DNA of 64,000 nucleotides from Mariannaea sp. PMI_226 (taxonomy: Eukaryota; Ascomycota; Sordariomycetes; Hypocreales; Nectriaceae), in NCBI GenBank assembly GCA_024336345.1, contig JANFOG010000005.1:2170001-2234000 (forward strand). Reading direction: 5' to 3'. The position numbers and the translations under genes were made by a program. Numbering within the stretch: position 1 is the first letter of the stretch; every line of letters starts with the position of its first letter. Of this stretch, positions 12,837 through 23,890 are shown one piece after another. The notes under the pieces were generated by a model. It was not told the origin of the DNA, searched no databases, and worked only from the letters and a program-made list of their open reading frames with translations.

Positions 12837-15405
12837 TAAACAAATAATGAAGTCATTCGACGAGGTTGGGCACAATGCCCTGCTTCATGGTGTAGTGCGC
12901 ATCATCACGCAGATTTTAGTCCTTACGCAAAAGCGACAGCATTTCACCTCTGCTTTTTGGAACTTATCTCAACACCCCTCGGTTTACCTGGCCACCTCTC
13001 GATCCGCCCACTCTGAAAGTCAAGCCATTTTGAGCTTGTCCACGTTCCCTTGAAGAATTTTTTTTCCCAGGTGGAAAAAAAAAAGGAAATAGAAGAAGAA
13101 AAAGAAAGCCTAGGTTGGACCAGACTGGACCAGGGGAGGATGCCGCACAGAGCATAAGAAGCATGACGGTGGACCACGCCAGTCAATGCTTGCTCGGCCG
13201 CTCCATGGTGTAGGAATTGCATTGATTCGGACCCGTTCTGCCAGCTTGCAGCATACCATTTGCCCACCAGAATCGACCTGACACTCGTCCAGGTCCATCC
13301 TCACACCGGCGTTGTGCGCAAAGACCTCCTCAACCTCCTCTATCCAGAAACAGTGAAGAAGGGTGAGGAAGAATGGGTGAGGGGGGAGGGCGTGTATACT
13401 GCCTAATCGTAGAGGTGGGTGCATCACAGTAGACAAACATGCACTAGCCACGAACCTGCAGATCGAGTCAGGAGAAGAAAAAATACTCTTGTTTCAGGTA
13501 AGTGAATGTATGAAGAGCCTCGTATAGGTATTTCCATCCCTGGATTCTTCGAGTTTGGCTTTCCCGTTCGTCCACAGGATCCTCAGCTGCGATACACTCT
13601 GAGATGAACCACAATGTGAGGATACGCCACGCATGTAGTTTGATGGCAATAGCATCATACCAACCGTGGCCGTCACGTTCATGCAAAGATCATTGAGAAG
13701 GTGGACTATCAAACAAAGAAACAAAAGAGGGCCAGCCAATCGACATACTTCATCGGACGGCGCTGAACTGTTCTCTAATTGCAGGCTCACGCGGTCTTTC
13801 TGCTCGAATTTGATGCACTTGCCATGAGGAACGCAGCTCAAGCAAACTCCTAGACATCGCCCAGCCCAAGAGAAAAAAAAAAAAGGAGGGACAGAATTTC
13901 CTAACGCTTCACCATCGGTCTCCTGTGGCCACCTACGTGCCGTCTGCTTGCAGCTACATATCCTGTTGCCCTAGGCCTCCTCGTATTCCCTCATCGAGGG
14001 TATCCCTGTTACTATCAGAGAAGGGCCTCAGTGTAGGCGGCCTAGATATGCATCTGCAAGAGAGATGGAGTCCCTCGACTGGTTTTTGAGTCGTTAGAGT
14101 CCCCTTCTTTGTTTCCTTTGCCCCCCCTCCGAGCTCCCGTTTGCCACTATTAATCCGACGCAGGCATGCAGGCCATCAACAATATCAACAGCTGCCAATC
14201 CACCTCAATTCAGAAGGAAGAAAAGGCGAAAGTGAGGATATAATTTCTTTTTTACTCCTCCTGTTACTCTGCATGTTTTAAGTCAGTCAATATCCGTTTA
14301 CGTAAAACGAAACAAAAGAAAAGGACCGAACATTGCGTTTTGAACCCAGCTCGAACCTCTTATAAGTGGCCTGCCTACAGGATGATGATATCTAAACTTA
14401 GCATTTCCTACTGTTCATTCTCGGTTTTGTGTCAAACTCAGCACGGCCCCGGATAAAATAGAATCTCTCCATGGGGGTTTCACCATTCAGTCATATTTCC
14501 TCCCTATCTGTTCTATGAGACCCGACAGCTGCCGAAACGCAAACTGTCTTCATGTGGGGAGATGCCGGATGCCGTCTGGGTGGTGATCACATGTAAACAG
14601 ATCTCGATATTGTTGAGGCCGATAAACAATCCTTCAGCGCCGCCAATCTGAAGGCACACCATCCCGGCAAATATATTCACGGGTATTTTCAACCCTTTGC
14701 TCTCAGTGATGACCTGGCTCTCGAGGGCCTTTTGCTCATGTCTCCCCCATGAGCTTGACCTATTTGCCGGCCGTGGAAGCATCCTCATATCGGGTCGGGA
14801 CCTTATTCTGGGGACTCTTTAGTGCTACCACGTCAGGCAGCGTCTGCCAAATTCTTCTTCGCGGTTCCACCGTTATGGTAATATCCATTAAGACATCTAT
14901 CCTATTGCAGCATAGTTGGTGTTGCTTGCGTTAATGACATGACCAGGACTCTACTCCTGGAGGAACACAATCACTCCGCCGGATCATATCCCGAGAGGCA
15001 AAAATTGACCTGAAACGTATGCACACTCCTCACATCCTGCATGAGCGCAGCTGAACTCAGGGGAAATAGAGATGTCGATTCTCCCGCAGTCTTTAGGATA
15101 ACCAATGAAGATGATGCTGTTGTGACGCACAGGATGATCTGGGGACGAATGGAAAGGAGAATTTTCGCGATATAGTAGACTATTTACACTAGCATGCAGA
15201 GAAATTCGGAAGAGAGGGTAAATTGGGTAACTATGGTGTAAATAAGCCGACTACTACTGACCGCGTCACAATGTGACGATTCCTCAGCCAATTTGATAGA
15301 CTCCTGAATGATGCAAACCACCCTATTCCGAAGTCCTTCCCTCCGAGCATGTATCTTTACCCACCATATCTTGCTGTTTGTTTCTGAAATATGATACGAA
15401 ACCTG

Positions 15406-16443
15406 TCAACATACACTCCAATTGCAGCAAACAGTATAAATCTCGCCCTCCAACTTCACATCCCATACGGGCTGCTCGACGTGAATCACACTACCGACAC
15501 TAACTACCGCTCTCCGTCCTAACCCTGTCAGCTTCCCCTCTCCGGCGAGGAGGAAACGCTGCGAGTAAGTCGCCCCCTCAGCTCGACCTTTGACAAGGTA
15601 CATCCTGCGACCCGGCCGGACCTCCTCGGCGGTCACTCGAGATACACCGCCGCTGGCGTGATCCGTGCCGCCCCAGCCTTTGATGTCCGAAAGCCAACCT
15701 TGCAAACCAGCGGCCAGGCCATCTGGGAGGTATTTGGCACCCCGCCGCTGAGGAGAGAACGCGGCGGGAAGGCCATCAGGCTCGTTGTCTGCTTCGGTTG
15801 GCTTGAAGCGTGGAGGTGCATGGAAGGTCGGCTGCTGAAGGATTCTTCTCTCGCTCAAGACAGCTCCAATGTTTTCAAAACTTTCTATAGAGCTAGATCT
15901 TGGAGACTGTCTTCCTGTAGATGGCTCATCTTCTGCGTCGTCCTCACCGACGTGGCTAGCGCCAGGATTTGATTCAGTTGGGAGGGAGTACGGTATTGGC
16001 GAAATGGACACTCTCCGGCGCTTCGGCTCGCGCTCTTGTAGCGGGGAGCTCCCATGCACTCGACTGAACGGTTCAAGAGACTCAGGTACTATTGAGTCTC
16101 GACTCTCAGCATCGGATTCTTCTCCATCCATCCCACCATCACTGCCAGCATACGAGGCATCCGGGGGATCAGACTCGATCTCAATAGAATCCGCTAATAC
16201 GCCTCCCCTTCTCGTCCCAGCATTAGCGCCTTCGTCTTCCTCTTCCTGCGAGCTCTTTTCATTGGAATCTTCCACCTCCTCCACATCCTCAATGTCGCGC
16301 CGTGCACGCCCTTGCGTTGATCTCAATACAGAAGAGGAGCCGAATCGTGGTGTAGAGTAGAACTGTGGGGGTCCTGCGGGAGTCTGAGATGATTGAGAGC
16401 CCCGGTTCGCAAGGAGAAATTTTCGAGGCGCAGGTGTCTTCAT
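15406..16443 (-). CDS. Unrecognised conserved-looking fungal protein, 345 aa
   Basis: A single-exon gene for 345 residues whose family I cannot name. The N-terminus (MKTPAPRKFLLANRGS, then a QFYSTPRFG motif) looks like a short conserved binding segment. Residues of about 45-200 are Ser/Glu/Asp-rich and disordered, with acidic runs (DIEDVEEVEDS, EEEDEG) and a possible nuclear localisation signal EPKRRR. The last 140 residues look folded: QPTFHAPPRFKP, LAAGLQGWLSDIKGW, then alternating hydrophobic strands (RRMYLVKG, RFLLAGEG, RRAVVSVGSVIHV, WDVKLEG) ending TVCCNWSVC. A small beta-barrel or OB-like domain is my inference from that strand pattern. The composition suggests a nuclear protein of chromatin or DNA metabolism, which is only a guess. 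The next gene on the same strand starts about 3.2 kb upstream. The reading frame itself is well supported. Confidence 0.8.
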   Translation of the reverse strand: MKTPAPRKFLLANRGSQSSQTPAGPPQFYSTPRFGSSSVLRSTQGRARRDIEDVEEVEDSNEKSSQEEEDEGANAGTRRGGVLADSIEIESDPPDASYAGSDGGMDGEESDAESRDSIVPESLEPFSRVHGSSPLQEREPKRRRVSISPIPYSLPTESNPGASHVGEDDAEDEPSTGRQSPRSSSIESFENIGAVLSERRILQQPTFHAPPRFKPTEADNEPDGLPAAFSPQRRGAKYLPDGLAAGLQGWLSDIKGWGGTDHASGGVSRVTAEEVRPGRRMYLVKGRAEGATYSQRFLLAGEGKLTGLGRRAVVSVGSVIHVEQPVWDVKLEGEIYTVCCNWSVC

Positions 16444-17290
16444 ATGTACAAGGTAAGTTTGAAGTGATGCATCTTATTCACCTGGGACTTCACTCACGCT
16501 TGGGGGACGGCTCATCGTGAACTGTTTCTAGACATCGTGCCTCTCGCCAAATTGATACAATTACACACCATAGGGCCTATATTAAACAGGGTCGACATGA
16601 ACGGGAAAATTAAGTATTGATAGAGCACGCCCATGCAGACCAGACTGATCGTGTGTCAGAGTTCAGAGGCTAATAATCAAGGGAAGATAAAAGGCTGCAC
16701 TGGTTTGCCGTGAGGGAGGGGAGCACAGACGGCGGTTGAATATCGGCAGCTTCATATCTCCACATTAGGTAGGCAGGTTGGCGGGTAGGTAGTAGGTGCG
16801 TTACTGCGGGCATCCCATCAAAGACATTGACGTAATTGAATATCATTAGAATTCTATCTCTCTTGAGACCAGTGTTGTAGATATCAAGCTTTTATCTGTC
16901 ATCTATTGAGAAATACACAGTCCATGAGAATAAAATAACAATCCCCTATGAAAGACGTCTGAGCGATGGCTTACAATATTCGGGGCATACAAACTCCATG
17001 TCTACCCCACGAGTCTACGCCCCTCCTGAAACATATATCGTTCAACAAGACTCCATAGCATTCCAAAAAAAAAATCATCCCTGCAAGATAGGAGTGACAA
17101 TACCAGAACAGTGAGCTGTAGCGTGTCAGGGGCCACTACTTTGGATTTGACAAAGATAGTGTGTGTAAGTTCCCTCGCGTGAAGCGAGTCTCGTGTGGAT
17201 TGCGGCTTATAGGTAGAATACAAAAGGTCAGCCAAAAGCCGCAAGGACTGACCGAAGTGCCTGAGTTGAGTTGCGATAGCATAGTCTTGA
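16444..17290. other. Intergenic region between two minus-strand genes
   Basis: This holds the promoter and leader of the 345-residue protein and the 3' UTR of the DUF3405 gene. A GTAGGTAGGCAGG-type repeat lies near 16766-16797. An open frame that begins at 17002 overlaps the DUF3405 coding end in another frame and is a shadow. No further gene is seen. Confidence 0.6.
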
Positions 17291-19678
17291 TTAGCCGTAA
17301 GCAAGGTCAAAGCCAGTCTTGTGCCAATCGTATGTTGTTTCCGTATTCTTGACGTGATGTAGCAAGACTGTAGGCAAACACGGCCTGCCGTTGGTCTCCT
17401 CCCACTTTCTACCGCCAATGTCTGTGTCTCTCCAACCCATCCAGTTATTGAACAGTCGATTCGGAGGTTCTGCGCGATAATACCAGGTCGATCCCTGATA
17501 CCGCCTCTCTCGACCCCAACCCATAGGACTACCTCGGCCGCCGGACTCGCCATTCTCCCCCGGAGTAAACCACTTTGCAAGGAATCTGCCGGTCCAGTCT
17601 CGGTCCATGAAAACGGGGTGAGGTGCATAGACTGTTTTCAAGCCATGAAGCAGGGCAACTGTTTGAGGGGTCATCTCAGACGCAACGTGGTTGCCCCGAA
17701 GATTTTCCACATGCATCAGGTCTAGAAGCTTCTTTGATACCCGAGACTGGGTGACGATCGTCGTTCGACGAGGTAGGTCCGTTGGCTTGTGAGCCCCATC
17801 AGTGTAGCCCCATACGTGGTTTGCAATTACCCAGTTGCTCCCAACAGGGTTGAAGATTGGGCCAAGGGTAATCATGTCGGCATCCTCGCCAACACCCCAT
17901 TCATAGTTGTCATCTCCAGGGCTTGGCACTGGTGGCTTGGGCCCAACAGGCTTTATGAATGACAAGTTTGGAGGACCCCAGATAGTGGCATTACCATAAC
18001 GACTCTCGATGTCTTTTCGGAACTCCGTTTCGTATGGCCCATGATATTCAGGGATATACCATCGCTCATTTCTCTCCCACAATCCCTTACGAGGTTGCTT
18101 CTTGGCGAACTGGTCGAGCTTTTGAAGCAGCTCGTAATGATGTCCTATGAAACGGAAATCCATTTCCCAATTCCAGACATAGTCATACTGCGGGTGCTCC
18201 TGACTGAACTTCTGCACAGATAGCCATTGAGCAGTGTGGACGGATCGTTCTTCCTCATCCTTCAATTCCGTGTATGTGCTCCAAACATTTTCGTCGTTCC
18301 AAAGGATGGTAATGCCATGGAATTCCTGGGGCACATTCTGCTTTAGAACTTGCTGATACGTGTCTGGGTCGTCAAAGATTCGGATACCGTTATCCTTGAC
18401 CTGCACCAACAGGAACACCTCGTATTCACCGCCAGACTTCAGGGACAACTCGGTGATTAGAGCTCGAATGGTCATCCTGTCATTGTCAGTGTATCGATGA
18501 CCGGTATATGATCGCAAAAGAACAGCTGTCCGCTGCTCCGAAACATAGCCATTCGCTGAGCCCCGAGAGCTGCGGGAGACCTGCACAGCTTCTGTATCAT
18601 CTCGCTGAGAAAGGAAGGAGTTCTTCGTCATCAGAGGGCCTGATGATCTGGGCAATCCTGGATACACATCCAAGTACTTGTTGACCCGATCTTTGTTCAT
18701 ATCGAAACGCTGGGCATTCTTGTGCACACAGGCTCGTTGAAGATCGCCCCAATTGACTTTATCCCACTCCAGCGGCATCAAATTACCATGTTCATCCTTC
18801 TTGAACTGGTTCTTCAAACCGTAGGGCCCAAGACGAGTATCTCGCTCCCAACATAGATTAGGATCCAAGTTCAGGACATCGTACCCCCCAAAGCTGGGGT
18901 TGGGCCACTCATGAGGACGGCCTTTGAAGACGAGAGGATCCTCGATAACGTCGTTGTTGGCGCCAATGCAGGAGACATAGGCGCCGTGGCCATCCTTCTT
19001 CCACTTTGCACCATTATACTCGGGATAGGGGTTGTAGCGAACAGGCTTTTCGTCGCTGAAATCGACATCAACGTCAGCATCGTATCGGAGGGCGGTGCTA
19101 AATTCTTCGGAACGATCATCTTGGTACTCCAAGGAAGAGAGAGTGTTTCCGTATATCAGGTTTGAGGTAGGCAGACTTCGCCAGCATTGTCAGCATATTG
19201 TCTTCGATGATGGCTTGGAGAGGCAGAGAAATCATGAGACTTACTTTGCGGAGACAGCGTAGGCGTGCCTCCACTCCTTTCTCATGTCCTTCTCCCGTTG
19301 CAGCTTGGCAAGATCGCCAAAACCTCGCTCTTTGCCATCTGTCTCATAGCCAAGTTCAATGTCATTAGGATCTTCGCGATCAGTCGGGTCTTTCCAATCT
19401 TTGATTTCCGCAGCAGTGAGGTCCCAGGGCTCCTTTGGTAGCCCAGAATCATGAGTTCCTCCTTGCTCAAAGATCGAGTTGCCAGCGGATTGGTGGAGAC
19501 CTTGATGAGGGTAGTAAGGCACGACCTGGACCCTGGCTTGTGTATTTGAACGATTAAAAATCAAGTAGTAAGCTGCTAGCATAGCAACCAGAAGAAGGAA
19601 AACCGATCTAGGCCGTCGCAGTCTTGCGCGGAATTGCTGCGGAGCAGCAGCCTGCCACCTCTTCATGTTGAAGGGCAT
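17291..19678 (-). CDS. DUF3405 family type II membrane protein, two exons
   Basis: A protein of 772 residues of the fungal DUF3405 family, which is glycosyltransferase-like; its biochemical activity is not established to my knowledge. Exons are 19678-19245 and 19175-17291, separated by a 69-nt intron with donor GTAAGT. The second exon continues in frame through SNLIYGNTLSSLEYQDD. A basic N-terminus followed by a hydrophobic segment at residues 25-41 (SVFLLLVAMLAAYYLIF) predicts a signal anchor with the rest in the Golgi or ER lumen. The luminal part contains RTAVLLRSYTG, then ITELSLKSGGEYEVFLLVQVKD, which is the expected start of a nucleotide-sugar-binding fold, and YDYVWNWEMDFRFIGH, whose acidic cluster is a candidate metal site. 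The C-terminus is aromatic-rich (FNNWMGWRD, LLHHVKNTE). Likely role is protein or lipid glycosylation in the secretory pathway, by inference. Confidence 0.88.
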
Positions 19679-22600
19679 GGACTATCTTTCAATCTGAGGT
19701 GCTGAGATTGATTCGCGTTGAGGTAGTGTCAAAGGGCTATTGGAAATAGATATTGGAAGACAACTTCAGTTTCGACCTCAATCATGAGTGCATGATGCGA
19801 TATCTAGCGACGACTTCGGCGGTGTGGGAGCGGATCGCACGTAGAGGAAGGTGTCGTCGTGGCAAGTTGCACCCGGAAATCCAGATCGAAAATAGTAGGT
19901 AGTGATGTACTGGGTTGGACGTAGCCTCGTGATCCACGTTGTTCCTGTGTAGGTAGTAGCAAATGAAGGTTAAGACCTCTATCAAAGAAGCCGTAGGTGA
20001 GAAGCTGGCGATAAACAAGTCAACGGAAAAAGAAAAAAAAGATGTCGTTGGGATGGAATGTGGAAAGGGAGAGGGGATGCGACCAAGAGATGAGAGTGAG
20101 GACCGAATGCACAAGGTGCCTGGAATGCTTGGGTGGAAGGCTCAGCAGTGCGCAATTGGCTGCTTGCTTGCTACCGTCCTAGGTGCCGACCCTTGGTGTA
20201 CCTAGGTAAAGTACCTGCTAATAAGGGGAAATGTGCAGGAAGGATGGTGCTGGAGGGATTGTTTGAAGGCCAGGATGACATGTGGACTGGGACTGGGTGG
20301 CCTGAGTGGCGGGGACAGTCTTCCACAGTGCAGCTAGTGAACGCGTACAGATTAAGATTGCCTCCCCGAAATCAAAACGGATCCAGGGACCCTTGCTTCG
20401 TCGACCAGAAGATAAAGGGGATAAGGGCGCTAAGCCGTGCTAAGGTTAGACGCAAACGGCTGGACAAGGCCATGCTAGAGGAGCCTCCTATCTGCAGTAC
20501 CTACCCAAACTACCTTAGGTACAGAGGATCCTGTTGGCCAAGAAGCGCTATAAGTTAGCAGATGAGCAACCCAGTTCGTCGTGGGCTGCAAAGACCAACC
20601 CAGACATCAAGCATTCACAAGTGGTACATAGTAAGACTCAAGAGAGGTTATTGTTGAAAGTCAGCCCGCCTAGAAAAATCTAAGAGAACCAAACGTTAGC
20701 TTTAATAAGCGCTATGTTTTGTTTTGTTTTGTTTCTTCCCAGTAAGCAGCCTGAGGGAACATGTGGGATGAGCCATGGATTCAATGCAGGGCCGTAGCCT
20801 TGGAAGAGGTCCAATTCCATTTGTACATACCTTGCAAGTAGCCACACACGTGCAGCTAGATAGGTACTTACATAGTACAAAGGGAGTTCTATATCCGAAA
20901 TTCAGGCCCATAACTATGGGCAGAAAGAAGTGTGGCGGAGCACTCTGCCATACTATGTAAAAGCCAGAGGAGCAATATCTAGAAACAGAAGACGCCTGAG
21001 CCCGTTATGACGAAACGCGCGGAGCGATAGTCTACCAGTTCTTTGCAGGTGTCAATTGCTCCGGTGCAATTTGTGGATGACCTTGGGGTATAATAGCACA
21101 GGGCTAATATTTGGCCTTCATCTTCCATATCATCTCAGTGCCTGTTGACTTGATTCTGGTGGCGTTATGGTGGCGCCGTCAAGGCATGAAAAACCCAGCT
21201 GCGGCTGACCCGTCTAAGCCGGTCAACATAATTATTGGCTTATCCTGAGTCAATTAGCGCGGACAATTCTGCAAGTCCCCTGGGAGTTGTCTGCCTTTGT
21301 GCGAGCTACGCGTACCGGATGGCTGCAACCTCACCAATGCAATCAATCTGTCGAGAGCAACAAAGCGTCAATATTGCACCACCAAACGCAAATCGGAGCC
21401 CTAACAATGTGGGGTGTGCGAATAATTATCGTGCAATCTGTGCGGAGGACAGTGATTACTCCGTGTACATTGACCGTCGTCTTGGCAGGACGATATGCAG
21501 AATAGAATTGGATGCCATCAACGGAGTAGCACCAGCAGAATGGGCATTTTCAAACAGTGGGGGCCGCCCCCCTGCGTCGTCGACATCACAGCAATTAATG
21601 GACCTATTCTGTTAAGATGTTCTCAGTCAAGATCAAGCATCTTGCCCCTGATTTAACATGCCGTGTGACTACAGATATTATGATGGGTTGGTTCGGCATA
21701 TTTAGACAAACAGCTTCGTACCTTCGGATGAAGTGAAGACCTGCTCCGAAGCATCTACTACAGCTAGCTAGAGTTAGGTGCATTTACCCAGTTTGTTGAA
21801 TCATATAAATATGTGACTTTCGTCGCCTTCAGCCCTCGAAGCTCGGTTACTGATTATCTCATACTTATTTAGAAGCCAACGTAAGCAGAAGCAAACCCTG
21901 ATAGCCTAGACCCCAAGTTGAGAGAAGGGATTCCAAGCCGACTTGGTGGAGGAAGCGAGAGGCGCGCCATTGGCCCGTTAGCTTTGCTCAAAATTAGCTG
22001 TACCTGGAGAGAGTCAGCATGCTATATTAGACTACATAATAATTACTCAATACCCCTTATGACGGCATGTAGAAGCGATCATGCTATATGCTTAGTTATC
22101 TCAAGGGGGTTTGGCTGATGAAGACTACTTATGTGGAGGTGTGCTTGACAATAGCCCACGCATCCAAAGGAGAGCCTGGCCCAATGGTCCACATACTCGG
22201 TGATCTACAGACTAATGTACGTAGTTATGGAGGAAATGCTGAGGTTTTGAGCATCATTTTCTAGAACCCCAATTTTGCAGCTGCTTATCTTGCTCGAAGC
22301 CTTTGACCCTGTTATTATCAGTCAGCACCTACCCAGCTGGGTGATTGATGCAGTCACTCACTCATAGAGCAGCTAGAGAGAGGATCGACTGTGAGTGACA
22401 TGTCTCCAAATTCTCACCGCCCAACAACAACCAGAAAATTCTCAATCGGCTAATTGTTTTTGCTGGATCTACAATTTTTTTGCCAACACTAGAAGGCCAG
22501 AGATGAGCAGGATAGCATTATGACTACCGGTGCCATATCCATCGCTTAATGAGGAGGGCACATGCGAGTTGGGTGGTCAGTTGTTTGGCCGGACAGGACA

Positions 22601-23890
22601 GAAAGTGAGGACACCGTATCTCCTGGTGAACCGTAACTATGACAAATTATTCGGAATTGCATTGGTAACGACTATGTTTATTGAACTTACCGAAAGCCCA
22701 ATACACGGAGATCACCAGTATTCAGGAAGTAGCAGAAATGCATCTATGCGATGTATGTAAGATAGGTACCCAGGTTACTTAGAAATGATTCCATGTTAAT
22801 GTAGTCAATGCAGAGCTGAAACGCTGCATCCGCACACTCCCTTCCTATACATCACCTCTCGTTGGGACATTGTGAGGCAAGTTCCCCTCTCCCCTAGGTC
22901 TAGAAACAAAAGTCGTACAATAAAAGGGGCCCAGAATGCCCCGTCTTTTTCTTGTGGGCTGATAAAGCTCATCATTTTCGCTTTGATGCTTCTTCATCGA
23001 GAATTTACAAACTAGAGAAGGAGTACTGAGGTGGCTTGCAAACGTGTGGTAGGAAGCGCGTCCAAACGAGAGAAGTACCTTCTCTACCTCGTTGGAGCAC
23101 CAAGTGTAAGTGTGTTACGGCTGTCATACTGACTGAGACGTAAGTCCTCAACCATGGAAGTCTTCTCCAGAGTTACCACAAAAGCACCAACTTCAAGACT
23201 CAGTCAAGCAACTGAGTTTTGATAGATGAACAATACTGAAGACCACATGCGTCCTGTTGGTCTGTAGCTAAGCTCACGGCGTCAAATTTCATAGGTACCA
23301 GAAATGTTATCACGGATCGAGCGACAGAATTTAAAGCGTAATTAAAGAACCAGTTTCATTACACAAGACCTTCTTTTACCAGATCTCTAATGTGATGCAT
23401 AATCCTAAAAATAAATACCACCACTCATAACGGAATTTCCCGACCAAAGCCGATGCTCGAACCGTGTAACATCGCCCGCCATTTCTATCACCAGTATATG
23501 CGTACATCATGGCATCACAAACTCCTCCAAAACATCAAGATCTTCTTTTTTCAAGAAAAGCAAACTGGCCAGTGCCATAACCCTTTCCAAGTGAACCATC
23601 AAAGCTCTTTTAACGCATTGCGCCAGCCTCTCCGAGGTGCAGAGATATATCAGGATATCAAAAAAGAAAAAAGAGAACCAAATTCCAGAAAAACAAATTC
23701 AGGCGGGGTATAATAAATCGACGGAAAGATGCTAATGATGAAGTCCAACTCCTGCGTAAACAAAAACAGCCAAGTCAAATGGATCGAGTCGGTATTACAT
23801 CGTGTGTGGGTAAGGCGTAAATGTTCGTCGCGTTCAAGGGCAAAAATAATTAGGTAGATGAGAGTTGAGTATAGGGAGGTAGATAATGCG
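19679..23890. other. 4.2 kb gene-free stretch
   Basis: No open frame here is protein-like. The left end is the promoter of the DUF3405 gene. The middle (20180-20220 and around 20510) has CCTAGGT and ACCTTAGGT short palindromic motifs. The right end, just downstream of the LIM gene stop, should hold that gene's 3' UTR. No RNA gene was recognised. Confidence 0.55.

Larger units (their letters stand above)
7679..15405. other. 7.7 kb gene-free stretch with low-complexity tracts
   Basis: I can support no protein-coding gene here. The longest open frame (12301-13053, +) is driven by homopolymers and a trinucleotide repeat and has no domain-like features. The left end (about 7679-8900) probably holds the promoter and leader of the ORP1-like gene. 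The stretch contains a T tract near 10491-10509, a GGGA-rich tract near 11340, a C-rich/G-rich inverted repeat (11981-12118), TGCCCGAC repeats (12259-12289) and an AAC/AAT microsatellite (12807-12836). No tRNA or rRNA was recognised. It may carry noncoding transcripts or decayed mobile DNA, but I cannot show either. Confidence 0.6.

Noticed and set aside
12301..13053. A 250-codon plus-strand open frame with a poly-Asn run
   Set aside because: It is inflated by T tracts and an AAC/AAT microsatellite, with no domain or splice-consistent extension.
14513..14788. A minus-strand frame with a hydrophobic stretch (VNIFAGMVCLQIGG)
   Set aside because: It is short, has no flanking exons with plausible splice sites, and no recognisable family.
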